Shown here: piece after piece, positions 18,471-28,996 of the stretch
How positions within the stretch are numbered: the stretch's first letter is position 1
Layout of the letters: every line of letters begins with the position of its first letter
DNA from: Pseudomonas serboccidentalis
GTDB lineage: Bacteria > Pseudomonadota > Gammaproteobacteria > Pseudomonadales > Pseudomonadaceae
Direction of reading: 5' to 3'
DNA length: 64,000 nt
Assembly (NCBI RefSeq): GCF_028830055.1
Contig: NZ_CP101655.1
Location: 5,349,876 to 5,413,875, forward strand
Notes under the pieces: generated by a model
Database searches by the model: none
What the model saw: the letters and a program-made list of their open reading frames with translations, nothing else
What the model was told of the DNA's origin: nothing
Made by a program: the position numbers and the translations under genes

Positions 18471-19376
18471 ATGACCCGAACAGCCCGTGTGACCGACCCT
18501 TCCTACGAGTTGATGGATGACCATAACGGGTTGTCCATCATCTACCGCCAGCACGGCTTCCCCTGCCCGCTGGTGCGTTGGCATTTTCACAAGGAATACG
18601 AACTGCACCTGATCGTCGCCAGCTCCGGCAAGGTGTTCATCGGCGACTACATCGGCAACTTCTATCCGCAAACGCTGTTTCTCACCGGCCCCAATCTGCC
18701 GCACAACTGGATCAGCCAGGTGGCCGAAGACGAGGTGGTGGAAAAGCGCGACATGCTGGTGAACTTCACCGACGAGTTGTTCGACAGCGGGCATCAGGTG
18801 TTCGCCGAACTCAAGACCCTTGCGCCACTGCTGGAGCGCGCGCAGTACGGCATCGAGTTTCGAGACAAAGACATGATCCGTCAGGCCATGACGCTGATGC
18901 AGCGCATTGCCGACACGCGCGGCATCACCCGTCTCGGGCACTTTTTCATCCTGATGGAACTGCTGGCGGCGACTGACGATTATCAATTGCTGTCCGGCGC
19001 CACCAACACGCAACTGGCCGACGAGCACAACATCGACCGCACCAACCGCGCCGTCGACTTCATCTTCACCCACTACGCCCGGGAACTGACGCTGGAAGAA
19101 GTCGCCGAGCATCTGGGGATGAAGCCGACCTATTTCAGCCGCGTGTTCAAACAGGCCACCGGGCGCAACTTCATCGAGTTCGTCAATCGCCTGCGCATCA
19201 GCAAATCCTGCGAACTGCTGGCCGATGGCGACAAACCGGTAACCGAAGTGTGTTTCGAGTCGGGGTTCAACAACATCTCCAATTTCAATCGGCGCTTCCA
19301 GCAGCTCAAGGGCATGACGCCGTCGCACTATCGACGCCTGGCCGTACAACGCCTGACCGAACAGAATCACGCTTAA
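18471..19376 (+). CDS. mtlR: AraC-family activator of the mannitol operon
   Basis: A 301-residue AraC/XylS regulator. The N-terminal half is a cupin-like sugar-sensing domain (FPCPLVRWHFHKEYELHLIVASSGKVFIGD). The C-terminal 100 residues hold two helix-turn-helix units: LTLEEVAEHLGMKPTYFSRV, then PVTEVCFESGFNNISNFNRR and MTPSHYRR. It directly precedes a complete mannitol ABC transporter and dehydrogenase operon, as MtlR does in P. fluorescens, where it activates the operon in response to mannitol, sorbitol and arabitol. A REP pair separates it from mtlE. Confidence 0.9.
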   Translation: MTRTARVTDPSYELMDDHNGLSIIYRQHGFPCPLVRWHFHKEYELHLIVASSGKVFIGDYIGNFYPQTLFLTGPNLPHNWISQVAEDEVVEKRDMLVNFTDELFDSGHQVFAELKTLAPLLERAQYGIEFRDKDMIRQAMTLMQRIADTRGITRLGHFFILMELLAATDDYQLLSGATNTQLADEHNIDRTNRAVDFIFTHYARELTLEEVAEHLGMKPTYFSRVFKQATGRNFIEFVNRLRISKSCELLADGDKPVTEVCFESGFNNISNFNRRFQQLKGMTPSHYRRLAVQRLTEQNHA

Positions 19377-19386
19377 TAACAGCAAC

Positions 19387-19460
19387 ATCAAAAGATCGCA
19401 GCCTTCGGCAGCTCCTACAGGGATCAGTGTAGGAGCTGCCGAAGGCTGCGATCTTTTGAT
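19387..19460. repeat. Paired REP-type palindrome, family A
   Basis: Inverted pair of family A units between mtlR and the mtlE promoter; its right end lies only 10 bases before the first putative activator half-site. Confidence 0.85.
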
Positions 19461-19469
19461 TTCTTAGCC

Positions 19470-19535
19470 AGTGCAAAAAAGTATCGGTTCAAGTGCGACG
19501 GATGATTTGTCAGGCTGGCAATTGAGGGCTGTAAT
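19470..19535 (+). promoter_or_regulatory. mtlE promoter with probable MtlR half-sites
   Basis: A sigma-70-type promoter is visible: -35 TTGTCA (19507-19512), 17-bp spacer, -10 TGTAAT (19530-19535). Immediately upstream, AGTGC starts at 19470 and again at 19492, 22 bp or two helical turns apart, each followed by a loosely similar 10 bases. That layout, with the second copy abutting the -35, fits an AraC-family activator. The half-site assignment is inference. Confidence 0.6.
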
Positions 19536-19620
19536 CAGCGCACATTCTTCCTGCATTCGGAAGACACAAAAACAATAACTGTCCTTCTGCTTCCCAACAG
19601 ATGCAGAAAAGGAGTGCACG

Positions 19621-20931
19621 ATGCAACCCACTGCAAAAGCTCTGCTTGCCCTCACCTGCATGACCCTCAGCAGCGTCAGCCTTGGCGCCCAGACCCTGAC
19701 CATCGCCACCGTCAACAACAGCGACATGATTCGCATGCAAAAGCTCTCGAAAACTTTCGAGACCGAGCATCCGGACATCAAGCTCAATTGGGTGGTGCTG
19801 GAAGAAAACGTCCTGCGCCAGCGCCTGACCACCGACATCGCCACCCAGGGTGGCCAGTTCGACGTGTTGACCATCGGCATGTACGAAGCGGCACTCTGGG
19901 GTGCCAAGGGCTGGCTGGAGCCGATGAAGGATCTGCCGGCCAGTTACGCCCTCGACGATGTATTCCCGTCGGTGCGCGAAGGCCTCTCGGTCAAGGGCTC
20001 GCTGTACGCCCTGCCGTTCTACGCCGAAAGCTCGATCACCTACTACCGCACCGACCTGTTCAAGGACGCCGGGCTGACCATGCCTGAGCGCCCGACCTGG
20101 GAACAGATCGCCGGGTTCGCCGAGAAACTCACCAACAAGGACAAAGAGCAGTACGGCATCTGCCTGCGTGGCAAGGCCGGTTGGGGCGAGAACATGGCGC
20201 TGATCACCACCGTCGCCAACGCCTATGGCGCGCGCTGGTTCGATGAGAAATGGCAGCCGCAATTCAACGGCCCCGAGTGGAAGAACGCACTGAATTTCTA
20301 CGTCGACACCATGAAGAAATCCGGCCCGCCGGGCGCCTCCAGCAACGGTTTCAACGAGAACCTGGCGCTGTTCAACAGCGGCAAGTGCGCGATCTGGGTC
20401 GACGCCAGCGTCGCCGGCTCGTTCGTCACCGACAAGTCCCAGAGCAAGGTCGCCGATCACGTCGGTTTCACCTACGCGCCACATCAGGTCACCGATAAAG
20501 GTTCGGCGTGGCTGTACTCGTGGGCCTTGGCGATTCCGACCAGCTCCAAGGCCAAGGACGCGGCAAAAGCCTTCAGCGCCTGGGCCACGTCCAAGGAATA
20601 CGGGGAGCTGGTGGCCAAAACCGATGGCATCGCCAACGTGCCCCCAGGCACTCGCGCCTCGACCTACAGCGACGCCTACATGGCGGCCGCGCCGTTCGCC
20701 AAGGTCACGCTGGAATCGCTCAAGGCAGCTGACCCGAGCAAACCGACGCTGAAACCGGTGCCCTACATCGGCATTCAGTTGGTGACCATTCCTGAGTTCC
20801 AGGGCGTGGGCACCCAGGTCGGCAAACTGTTCTCGGCGGCACTGATCGGCCAGACCACGGTGGACCAAGCCCTGGCCGCCGCGCAACAAACCACCGAACG
20901 CGAGATGAAGCGCGCCGGTTATCCCAAGTAA
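19621..20931 (+). CDS. mtlE: Mannitol/polyol ABC transporter substrate-binding protein
   Basis: Periplasmic binding protein of 436 residues with signal peptide ending near residue 22 (SVSLGAQT) and the family 1 extracellular solute-binding fold: TLTIATVNNSDMIRMQKLSKTFE, then YALPFYAESSITYYRTDLFKDAG and TWEQIAGFAEKL. It delivers mannitol, and in related systems sorbitol and arabitol, to the MtlFGK importer. First gene of the operon, 85 bases after the -10 box, with ribosome site AAAAGGAG. A REP pair separates it from the permease genes, which would allow the binding protein to be made in excess. Confidence 0.92.
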   Translation: MQPTAKALLALTCMTLSSVSLGAQTLTIATVNNSDMIRMQKLSKTFETEHPDIKLNWVVLEENVLRQRLTTDIATQGGQFDVLTIGMYEAALWGAKGWLEPMKDLPASYALDDVFPSVREGLSVKGSLYALPFYAESSITYYRTDLFKDAGLTMPERPTWEQIAGFAEKLTNKDKEQYGICLRGKAGWGENMALITTVANAYGARWFDEKWQPQFNGPEWKNALNFYVDTMKKSGPPGASSNGFNENLALFNSGKCAIWVDASVAGSFVTDKSQSKVADHVGFTYAPHQVTDKGSAWLYSWALAIPTSSKAKDAAKAFSAWATSKEYGELVAKTDGIANVPPGTRASTYSDAYMAAAPFAKVTLESLKAADPSKPTLKPVPYIGIQLVTIPEFQGVGTQVGKLFSAALIGQTTVDQALAAAQQTTEREMKRAGYPK

Positions 20932-20955
20932 CCGCCACAGCTCGCTCCTGCCTTT

Positions 20956-21045
20956 TGTAGGAGTGAGCCTGCTCGCGATGGCAGCTTCCCATTCAACACA
21001 ATGGGTGACTGAAACACCGCTATCGCGAGCAGGCTCACTCCTACA
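20956..21045. repeat. Paired REP-type palindrome, family B, between mtlE and mtlF
   Basis: Two inverted copies of the family B unit (TGTAGGAGTGAGCCTGCTCG plus CGAT). Inside an operon such a hairpin can stabilise the upstream mRNA. Confidence 0.85.
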
Positions 21046-21085
21046 TTAGATCTCCATAGGTCTGTATGACTCGGTTGTGATCACC

Positions 21086-22012
21086 ATGAATACTTCAACT
21101 GCCAAAGCCCACATCGACCTGACCCAGCCCCAGCGCAAAAGCCGTGTGGCCAATCCCGGCTGGTTTCTGGTCAGCCCTTCGGTAGCCCTGTTGCTGCTGT
21201 GGATGATCGTGCCGTTGGGCATGACCATTTACTTCTCGATGATTCGCTACAACCTGCTCGATCCGGGTGTGAACGAATTCGTCGGGCTGGAGAACTTCAC
21301 CTACTTCCTCACCGACTCAGGCTTCCTGCCCGGCGCCACCAACACCCTGTTGCTGGTCGGCAGCGTACTGCTGATCAGCGTGGTGTTCGGCGTGCTGATC
21401 AGTGCGTTGCTCGAGGCCAGCGAGTTTCTTGGCCGCGGCATCGTGCGGGTGATGCTGATCTCGCCGTTCTTCATCATGCCCACGGTGGGGGCGCTGATCT
21501 GGAAGAACCTGATTTTCCACCCGGTCTCGGGAATCCTCGCCTATGTCTGGCGGCTGTTCGGCGCCGAACCGGTGGACTGGCTGGCGCACTACCCGCTGCT
21601 GTCGATCATCATCATTGTCTCGTGGCAATGGCTGCCCTTCGCGATCCTGATCCTGATGACCGCCATGCAGTCCCTCGATCAGGAGCAAAAGGAAGCGGCG
21701 CGCCTGGATGGCGCCGGCCCCGTCGCGATTTTCTGGCACCTGACCCTGCCGCACCTGGCGCGACCGATTGCCGTGGTGGTGATGATCGAAACGATCTTCC
21801 TGCTGTCGGTGTTCGCCGAGATTTTCACCACCACCAACGGCGGCCCCGGCTACGCCTCGACCAACCTCGCCTACCTGATCTACAACCAGGCGCTGGTGCA
21901 GTTCGACGTCGGCATGGCGTCGGCGGGCGGCTTGATTGCCGTGGTCATTGCCAACATCGCCGCGATCATTCTGGTGCGGATGATCGGCAAAAACCTGACT
22001 GACAAAGCCTGA
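21086..22012 (+). CDS. mtlF: Polyol ABC transporter permease 1
   Basis: A 308-residue inner-membrane permease of the MalF type with about six helices. The EAA loop is EQKEAARLDGAGPVAIFWHL followed by LPHL, the contact site for the ATPase. ATG 21086 gives MNTSTAKAHIDL; an in-frame GTG at 21077 is possible, and neither has a strong ribosome site. It pairs with mtlG, which starts 8 bases after its stop. Confidence 0.9.
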   Translation: MNTSTAKAHIDLTQPQRKSRVANPGWFLVSPSVALLLLWMIVPLGMTIYFSMIRYNLLDPGVNEFVGLENFTYFLTDSGFLPGATNTLLLVGSVLLISVVFGVLISALLEASEFLGRGIVRVMLISPFFIMPTVGALIWKNLIFHPVSGILAYVWRLFGAEPVDWLAHYPLLSIIIIVSWQWLPFAILILMTAMQSLDQEQKEAARLDGAGPVAIFWHLTLPHLARPIAVVVMIETIFLLSVFAEIFTTTNGGPGYASTNLAYLIYNQALVQFDVGMASAGGLIAVVIANIAAIILVRMIGKNLTDKA

Positions 22013-22020
22013 GGCCTGCC

Positions 22021-22851
<831 letters not shown>

Positions 22852-22876
22852 ACATCCCGAACCCAACCCCGTCCCC

Positions 22877-22966
22877 TGTAGGAGTGAGCCTGCTCGCGAT
22901 AGCGGAATGTCTTTCAACAATGATGTCGACTGACACGGCCCCATCGCGAGCAGGCTCACTCCTACA
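22877..22966. repeat. Paired REP-type palindrome, family B, between mtlG and mtlK
   Basis: Same family B inverted pair as between mtlE and mtlF. Confidence 0.85.
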
Positions 22967-23016
22967 GAAAAGCCGATCCGGTTCAACTGAATAATAAATT
23001 GCGGAGGCCCATCATC

Positions 23017-24120
23017 ATGGCCAACCTGAAAATCAAGAATCTGCAAAAAGGCTTCGAAGGTTTTTCCATCATCAAGGGCATCGACCTTGAGGTGAACGAC
23101 AAGGAATTCGTGGTCTTCGTCGGCCCGTCCGGCTGCGGCAAATCCACCCTGCTGCGGCTGATTGCCGGGCTGGAAGAAGTCAGCGGCGGCACCATCGAAC
23201 TCGATGGCCGCGACATCACCGAAGTCAGCCCGGCCAAGCGCGATCTGGCGATGGTGTTCCAGACCTACGCGCTGTACCCGCACATGACTGTGAAGAAAAA
23301 CATGTCATTCGCCCTCGATCTGGCGGGCGTACCGAAAGCCGAAGTCGAGAAGAAAGTCGGCGAAGCGGCACGGATTCTCGAACTCGGGCCGATGCTGGAG
23401 CGCAAGCCAAAACAACTGTCCGGCGGGCAGCGCCAACGTGTCGCCATCGGCCGCGCGATTGTGCGCAATCCGAAAATTTTCCTGTTCGACGAACCGCTGT
23501 CCAACCTCGACGCCGCGCTGCGGGTGCAGATGCGTCTGGAACTGCTGCGTCTGCACAAGGACCTGCAGGCAACCATGATCTACGTGACCCACGACCAGGT
23601 CGAAGCGATGACCATGGCCGACAAGGTTGTGGTGCTCAATGGCGGCAAGATCGAGCAGGTCGGCTCACCGCTGGACCTCTATCACAACCCGGCCAACCTG
23701 TTCGTCGCCGGCTTCCTCGGCACGCCGAAAATGGGTTTCCTCAAGGGCAAGATCGCCCGGGTCGACGGCCAGAGTTGCGAAGTATCGCTGGACGCCGGCA
23801 CCCGCATCACCCTGCCGTTCAACGTCGCCAACCTGAGCGTCGGCAGCGTAGTGACCCTGGGCATTCGCCCGGAGCATCTGGAACTGGCGCAACCGGGCGA
23901 CTGCGCCCTGCAGGTCACCGCCGACGTCAGCGAACGCCTGGGCAGCGACACCTTCTGCCACGTCACCACCAACGCCGGCGAGGCCCTGACCATGCGCGTG
24001 CGCGGTGACCTCGCGAGCCGCTACGGCGAACAGCTGAACCTGCACCTGAATGCCAGCCATTGCCACCTGTTCGACGCCGACGGCGTGGCGCTGACCCGCC
24101 CGCTGCGCGCGGCGGCCTGA
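23017..24120 (+). CDS. mtlK: Polyol ABC transporter ATP-binding protein
   Basis: A 367-residue ATPase of the MalK/UgpC group: Walker [11 protein letters not shown] loop [13 protein letters not shown], signature [14 protein letters not shown], Walker [13 protein letters not shown], switch His in [11 protein letters not shown], and a C-terminal OB-type regulatory domain (LGIRPEHL). ATG 23017 is preceded by GGAGG at 9 bases; the longer in-frame start at 22999 would contain that site. Confidence 0.92.
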   Translation: MANLKIKNLQKGFEGFSIIKGIDLEVNDKEFVVFVGPSGCGKSTLLRLIAGLEEVSGGTIELDGRDITEVSPAKRDLAMVFQTYALYPHMTVKKNMSFALDLAGVPKAEVEKKVGEAARILELGPMLERKPKQLSGGQRQRVAIGRAIVRNPKIFLFDEPLSNLDAALRVQMRLELLRLHKDLQATMIYVTHDQVEAMTMADKVVVLNGGKIEQVGSPLDLYHNPANLFVAGFLGTPKMGFLKGKIARVDGQSCEVSLDAGTRITLPFNVANLSVGSVVTLGIRPEHLELAQPGDCALQVTADVSERLGSDTFCHVTTNAGEALTMRVRGDLASRYGEQLNLHLNASHCHLFDADGVALTRPLRAAA

Positions 24121-24137
24121 ACTTCGAGACTTGCCCG

Positions 24138-25610
24138 ATGAAACTGAACAAACACAACCTGCACCGCCTCGCCCCCGAAGTGCAATTGCCGGCTTATAGC
24201 CTCGGCGATACCCGCCAGGGCATCGCGCACATCGGCGTCGGTGGCTTCCACCGCGCGCATCAGGCGTATTACACCGATGCGCTGATGAACACCGGCCAGG
24301 CGCTGGACTGGGCGATTTGCGGAGTTGGCCTGCGCGCGGAAGACCGCCGCGCCCGCGACGATATCAAGGAGCAGGATTACCTGTTCACCCTGTTCGAACT
24401 CGGCGACAGCGACGACACCGAAGTCCGCGTGATCGGCGCAATCCGCGACATGCTCCTGGCCGAAGACGGCGCGCAGGCATTGATCGACAAACTCGCCGAT
24501 CCGCAGATCCGCATCGTCTCACTGACCATCACCGAGGGCGGTTACTGCATCGACGACAGCAACGGCGAATTCATGGCGCACCTGCCGCAGATCCAGCACG
24601 ATCTGGCGCACCCCGGCGCACCGACAACCGTGTTCGGTTTCCTCTGCGCCGCATTGGAGAAACGCCGTGGCGCAGGCACGCCGGCGTTCACCATCATGTC
24701 CTGCGATAACCTGCCGCACAACGGCGCGGTAACCCGCAAGGCGCTGCTCGCCTTCGCCACCCTGCGCAACGCGGGGCTGCGCGACTGGATCGAACAGAAC
24801 GTCAGTTTCCCCAACGCCATGGTCGACCGCATCACGCCGATGACCAGCACCGCCCACCGCCTGCAACTGGCCGACAAACACGCAGTGGACGACGCCTGGC
24901 CGGTGGTCTGCGAGCCCTTCGTGCAGTGGGTGCTGGAAGATAAATTCGTCAACGGCCGTCCGGCCTGGGAACAGGTCGGCGTGCAGTTCACCGACGACGT
25001 TTCGCCGTACGAAGAGATGAAGATCAAACTGCTCAACGGCAGTCATCTGGCGCTGACCTACCTGGGCTTTCTGAAGGGCTATCGTTTCGTCCACGAGACC
25101 ATGAACGACCCGCTGTTCGTGCGTTACATGCGCGCCTACATGGACCTCGACGTCACCCCGCAACTTTCGCCGGTGCCGGGCATCGATCTGACCGACTACA
25201 AAGACACGCTGGTGGCACGATTCTCCAACCAGGCGATTGCCGATCAACTGGAACGGGTGTGTTCGGACGGCTCGTCGAAGTTTCCCAAGTTCACCATTCC
25301 GACGATCAATCGCTTGATTGCCGACGGGCGTGAAACCAAACGCGCGGCGCTGGTGGTGGCGGCCTGGGCGCTGTACTTGAAGGGCGTGGACGAGAATGGC
25401 GATACCTATTCGATTCCCGATCCACGCGCGGCGTTCTGTCAGGGACTGGTGGCCGATGATGCGTTGATCACCCAGCGGTTGCTGGCGGTGGAAGAGATCT
25501 TCGGCACGGCGATTCCGCGTTCAACGGCGTTTGTTGCGGCGTTCGAATGGTGCTGCAACAGCTTGCGGGAGGTGGGTGTAACACGCACTTTGGAGCGGAT
25601 TTTGGCTTGA
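24138..25610 (+). CDS. mtlD: Mannitol 2-dehydrogenase
   Basis: A 490-residue long-chain polyol dehydrogenase that oxidises D-mannitol to D-fructose with NAD; family members also take D-arabitol and sorbitol. N-terminal dinucleotide fold IAHIGVGGFHRAHQAYY and C-terminal catalytic helix with the polyol-dehydrogenase lysine in MKIKLLNGSHLALTYLG. Length matches the P. fluorescens enzyme. ATG 24138 begins MKLNKHNLHRLAPEVQLP, 17 bases after mtlK; upstream in-frame reading belongs to the mtlK overlap. Confidence 0.93.
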   Translation: MKLNKHNLHRLAPEVQLPAYSLGDTRQGIAHIGVGGFHRAHQAYYTDALMNTGQALDWAICGVGLRAEDRRARDDIKEQDYLFTLFELGDSDDTEVRVIGAIRDMLLAEDGAQALIDKLADPQIRIVSLTITEGGYCIDDSNGEFMAHLPQIQHDLAHPGAPTTVFGFLCAALEKRRGAGTPAFTIMSCDNLPHNGAVTRKALLAFATLRNAGLRDWIEQNVSFPNAMVDRITPMTSTAHRLQLADKHAVDDAWPVVCEPFVQWVLEDKFVNGRPAWEQVGVQFTDDVSPYEEMKIKLLNGSHLALTYLGFLKGYRFVHETMNDPLFVRYMRAYMDLDVTPQLSPVPGIDLTDYKDTLVARFSNQAIADQLERVCSDGSSKFPKFTIPTINRLIADGRETKRAALVVAAWALYLKGVDENGDTYSIPDPRAAFCQGLVADDALITQRLLAVEEIFGTAIPRSTAFVAAFEWCCNSLREVGVTRTLERILA

Positions 25611-25635
25611 GTAATACGGTGACTTTACTGACGCC

Positions 25636-25702
25636 TTCGCGAGCGGGCTCGCTCCCACAGGGGAACGCATTTCAAAATGTGGGAGCGAGCCTGCTGGCGA
25701 AT
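25636..25702. repeat. Paired REP-type palindrome, family C, between mtlD and mtlY
   Basis: Inverted pair of TTCGCGAGCGGGCTCGCTCC-type units, a variant sharing the GCTCGCGA core with family B but with CCCACAGG ends. It is the only copy of this variant in the window. Confidence 0.8.
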
Positions 25703-25745
25703 GGCGGCCTCATCTTGGCAAACCTGACACCCTGAGGACATTCCT

Positions 25746-27242
25746 GTGACAACCCGACAACTCTTCCTCGGCATCGACTGCGGCACCCAAGGCACCAAGG
25801 CGATCATCCTCGATGCCGCCAGCGGTCAGGTGCTCGGCCAGGGGGCCGCCCCGCACACGATGATCAGCGGCGCCAACGGCCGGCGTGAGCAGGACACCCG
25901 ACAGTGGCTGGACGCCTTCGCCCTCGCCACTCGGCGTGCCTTGCTCGACGCCCATGTCGACGGTCAGGCGATCCTCGGCATCGGCGTCTCCGGCCAGCAA
26001 CACGGTTTGGTTTTGCTCGACGAGCAGGGTCAGGTGCTGCGTCCGGCCAAGCTGTGGTGCGACACCGAGACCGCTGACGAAAACGACCGTTTGCTCAAAC
26101 ACCTGGGCGGCGAAAAAGGTTCGCTGGAGCGCCTCGGGGTGGTCATCGCGCCGGGCTACACCGTGTCGAAACTGCTGTGGACCAAAGAACAACATCCGGC
26201 GCTGTTCTCGCGCATCGCGCGCATCCTGCTGCCCCACGACTACCTGAACTTCTGGCTCACTGGCCGTGCCTGCAGCGAGTATGGCGACGCCTCCGGCACC
26301 GGCTATTTCAACGTGCGCAGCCGTCAGTGGGATTTGCAGCTGCTGCGCGACATCGACACCACAGGACGACTGCAAGCGGCGTTGCCGGAGCTGATCGACG
26401 CACACCAGGCGGTCGGCACGCTCCTGCCGGCGATCGCCGAACAGTTGGGCCTCAACCCGGCTGCGCGGGTCTCCAGCGGCGGTGGCGACAACATGATGGG
26501 CGCCATCGGCACTGGCAATATTCAGCCCGGCGCGATCACCATGAGCCTCGGCTCCTCCGGCACGGTGTACGCCTACGCCGACGCGCCGAAGGTCAGTCCG
26601 GATGCCTCGGTCGCGACGTTCTGTTCGTCCAGCGGTGGCTGGCTGCCGCTGATCTGCACCATGAACCTGACCAACGCCACTGGCGCGATCCGCGAACTGT
26701 TCGACCTCGACCTCGAACAGTTCAACGCCCTCGTCGCCCAGTCACCCATCGGCGCCGAGGGTGTGAGCATGCTGCCGTTTCTCAATGGCGAGCGCGTCCC
26801 CGCCCTGCCCCATGCCACCGGCAGCCTGCACGGCCTGACCCTGAGCAACCTGACCCAGGCCAATCTGTGTCGCGCCGTGGTCGAAGGCACCACGTTCGGT
26901 TTGCGTTATGGACTGGATCTGTTGCGCCACAATGGTTTACAAAGCCGCAGCATTTGTCTGATCGGCGGCGGCTCGAAAAGTGCGGTATGGCGGCAGATCG
27001 TCGCCGACATCATGAACACCCCGGTGATCTGCACCGAGCAAAGCGAAGCCGCAGCCCTTGGCGCAGCGATTCAGGCAGCGTGGTGCACGTCATGGTCGAA
27101 CGGCCACGAAAACACCCTGGCCGACCTCTGTCAGCGCTGCGTGAAGCTCGACCTGAGCAGTGAAACCCTGCCGGTGGCCGCCAATGTCGCGGCGTTCGAG
27201 CAGGTCTATGAACGCTATCAACAGCATGTCGCAACCCTATAA
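25746..27242 (+). CDS. mtlY: Xylulokinase of the mannitol/arabitol operon
   Basis: A 498-residue FGGY-family kinase: phosphate-1 loop LFLGIDCGTQGTKAIILDA, GVSGQQHGLV, GGGDNMMGAIGTG and C-terminal GGGSKSAVWRQIVAD. It phosphorylates D-xylulose, the product of D-arabitol oxidation by MtlD, feeding the pentose phosphate pathway. GTG start with GAGGA 8 bases upstream. Operon context and length match mtlY of P. fluorescens. Confidence 0.92.
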   Translation: MTTRQLFLGIDCGTQGTKAIILDAASGQVLGQGAAPHTMISGANGRREQDTRQWLDAFALATRRALLDAHVDGQAILGIGVSGQQHGLVLLDEQGQVLRPAKLWCDTETADENDRLLKHLGGEKGSLERLGVVIAPGYTVSKLLWTKEQHPALFSRIARILLPHDYLNFWLTGRACSEYGDASGTGYFNVRSRQWDLQLLRDIDTTGRLQAALPELIDAHQAVGTLLPAIAEQLGLNPAARVSSGGGDNMMGAIGTGNIQPGAITMSLGSSGTVYAYADAPKVSPDASVATFCSSSGGWLPLICTMNLTNATGAIRELFDLDLEQFNALVAQSPIGAEGVSMLPFLNGERVPALPHATGSLHGLTLSNLTQANLCRAVVEGTTFGLRYGLDLLRHNGLQSRSICLIGGGSKSAVWRQIVADIMNTPVICTEQSEAAALGAAIQAAWCTSWSNGHENTLADLCQRCVKLDLSSETLPVAANVAAFEQVYERYQQHVATL

Positions 27243-27255
27243 AGAGCAAACAATT

Positions 27256-28194
27256 ATGTATTTGGTGTGTGGCGAAGCCCTGTTCGATTTCTTCAGCGAA
27301 GACGATGCCAGCGGTCTGGCCTCGAAAGTGAATTTCAAAGCGATTGCCGGCGGTTCGCCGTTCAACGTCGCGGTCGGCTTGCGCCGTTTGGGTGTGGAAT
27401 CGGCGCTGTTTGCCGGGCTGTCCACGGACTACCTGGGCCGGCGTTTGCAGCAAGTGCTGCACGAAGAAGGCGTGCGCCCGGACTATCTGGTGGACTTCGC
27501 CGCGCCGACCACCCTGGCGATGGTCGCGGTCGGCGCCAATGGCTCGCCGCATTACAGTTTTCGCGGTGAAGGCTGCGCCGATCGCCAGTTGAGCGTTGCG
27601 CATCTGCCGGCGCTGGGTGCGCAAGTCCGTGGCCTGCACATCGGCTCGTTCTCGCTGGTGGTGCAGCCGATTGCCGACACCCTGCTGACGCTGGTGCAGC
27701 GCGAAAGCGGCAAACGCCTGATCACCCTCGACCCCAACGTGCGTCTCAACCCCGAGCCGAACATCGACCTGTGGCGCGAACGCGTGGCGACCCTGGTGCA
27801 ACTGGCCGACATGATCAAGGTCAGCGACGAAGACCTGAGCCTGCTGTACCCTGAGCAGGACCCACAGCGCGTCATCGACGGCTGGCTGCAGCATCGCTGT
27901 CAGGTGGTGTTCCTGACCCGTGGCGGTGAAGGCGCGACCGCGTTCAGTCGTACGCATGGTTCGTGGTCGGTGCCGGCCTGTTCAGTGAAGATCGCCGATA
28001 CCGTTGGCGCTGGCGATACCTTTCAGGCCGCGCTGATCACCTGGCTGACCGAACAGGAACTGGACTCGGTGGAGGGTGTGCAACAACTCAGCCGCGAGCA
28101 GATCGACGCGATGCTCAGGTTTGCCGTACAGGCGGCCGCCCTTACGTGCAGCAAGACCGGTCCGGATTTACCCTATCGTCACCAGTTGGCCTGA
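27256..28194 (+). CDS. mtlZ: Fructokinase of the mannitol operon
   Basis: A 312-residue PfkB-family kinase: N-terminal YLVCGEALFDFF, GGSPFNVAVGLRRLG (PfkB signature 1) and the C-terminal anion hole with catalytic Asp, DTVGAGDTFQAALI. It phosphorylates the fructose made from mannitol. ATG 27256 lies 13 bases after mtlY. Last gene of the operon, which therefore runs from mannitol uptake to fructose 6-phosphate and xylulose 5-phosphate. Confidence 0.92.
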   Translation: MYLVCGEALFDFFSEDDASGLASKVNFKAIAGGSPFNVAVGLRRLGVESALFAGLSTDYLGRRLQQVLHEEGVRPDYLVDFAAPTTLAMVAVGANGSPHYSFRGEGCADRQLSVAHLPALGAQVRGLHIGSFSLVVQPIADTLLTLVQRESGKRLITLDPNVRLNPEPNIDLWRERVATLVQLADMIKVSDEDLSLLYPEQDPQRVIDGWLQHRCQVVFLTRGGEGATAFSRTHGSWSVPACSVKIADTVGAGDTFQAALITWLTEQELDSVEGVQQLSREQIDAMLRFAVQAAALTCSKTGPDLPYRHQLA

Positions 28195-28233
28195 GCGCGT
28201 AGACTGTCGCCCTTTTTGCGGGGGGATGACGGT

Positions 28234-28854
28234 TTGAGGTCAGGGCGGACGGCGGCACTTTTGATACTGGCGGGATTACTCAGCGGCTGCGGCACCTCGC
28301 CGCCGCGTTCGCCTGAAAACATCTGCGACATCTTCCGCGAGAAAAGCGATTGGTACGACGCCGCGCAAGTCACGCAAAAGCGTTGGGGCGTGCCGATCCA
28401 GGTGCCCTTCGCGATCATGTATCAGGAGTCCGGCTATCGCTACGACGCCAAGACACCGCGCAAATACCTGTTGTGGGTGATCCCGTGGGGCCGGGTCACC
28501 ACGGCTTCGGGGTATGCCCAGGCCAAGGATGAAGTCTGGTCCGACTATCAGAAAAGCACCGGCCGACGCGGCGCCGACCGCGAAGACTTCGACGACGCCA
28601 TCGACTTCGTCGGCTGGTACATGGACAAGACCACGTCGATCAACGGCGTGTACAAGTACGACGCCTACAACCAATACCTCAACTACCACGAAGGCTGGGG
28701 CGGTTTCCGCAACAAGACCTACGCCAGCAAAGCCTGGCTGATGCCCACTGCACGCAAGGTGCAGGCGCGCTCCGATGTGTATGCGCGGCAATATGCCGGG
28801 TGCAAGGAAGATCTGAATCGCGGCTTCTGGAGCCGGTTCTGGCATTGGTTGTAG
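28234..28854 (+). CDS. SLT-like transglycosylase-domain lipoprotein
   Basis: A 206-residue lipoprotein with lipobox LLSGC. The mature part has the start of a lytic-transglycosylase fold: VPFAIMYQESGYRYDAKTPRK, with Glu in the catalytic position, and later GYAQAKDEVWSDY and YNQYLNYHEGWGGF. The second SLT motif normally written GLMQ is replaced by TTASGYAQ, common in this lipoprotein group. TTG 28234 is preferred (GGGGGAT 8 bases upstream) over TTG 28216. Probably envelope peptidoglycan remodelling; activity is not proven by sequence. Confidence 0.72.
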   Translation: MRSGRTAALLILAGLLSGCGTSPPRSPENICDIFREKSDWYDAAQVTQKRWGVPIQVPFAIMYQESGYRYDAKTPRKYLLWVIPWGRVTTASGYAQAKDEVWSDYQKSTGRRGADREDFDDAIDFVGWYMDKTTSINGVYKYDAYNQYLNYHEGWGGFRNKTYASKAWLMPTARKVQARSDVYARQYAGCKEDLNRGFWSRFWHWL

Positions 28855-28872
28855 CGGTGGCTTTCGGGCCCA

Positions 28873-28966
28873 ATCGCGAGCAGGCTCACTCCTACAGAGG
28901 GTCGATGGCGGACACGGTATCCGCGTCTACCAAAATCCCCTTGTAGGAGTGAGCCTGCTCGCGATA
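28873..28966. repeat. Paired REP-type palindrome, family B
   Basis: Inverted family B pair between the convergent SLT-like lipoprotein and porin genes. Confidence 0.85.
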
Positions 28967-28996
28967 GCGGTCATGCAGCCACCACCGTTCCAAGCC

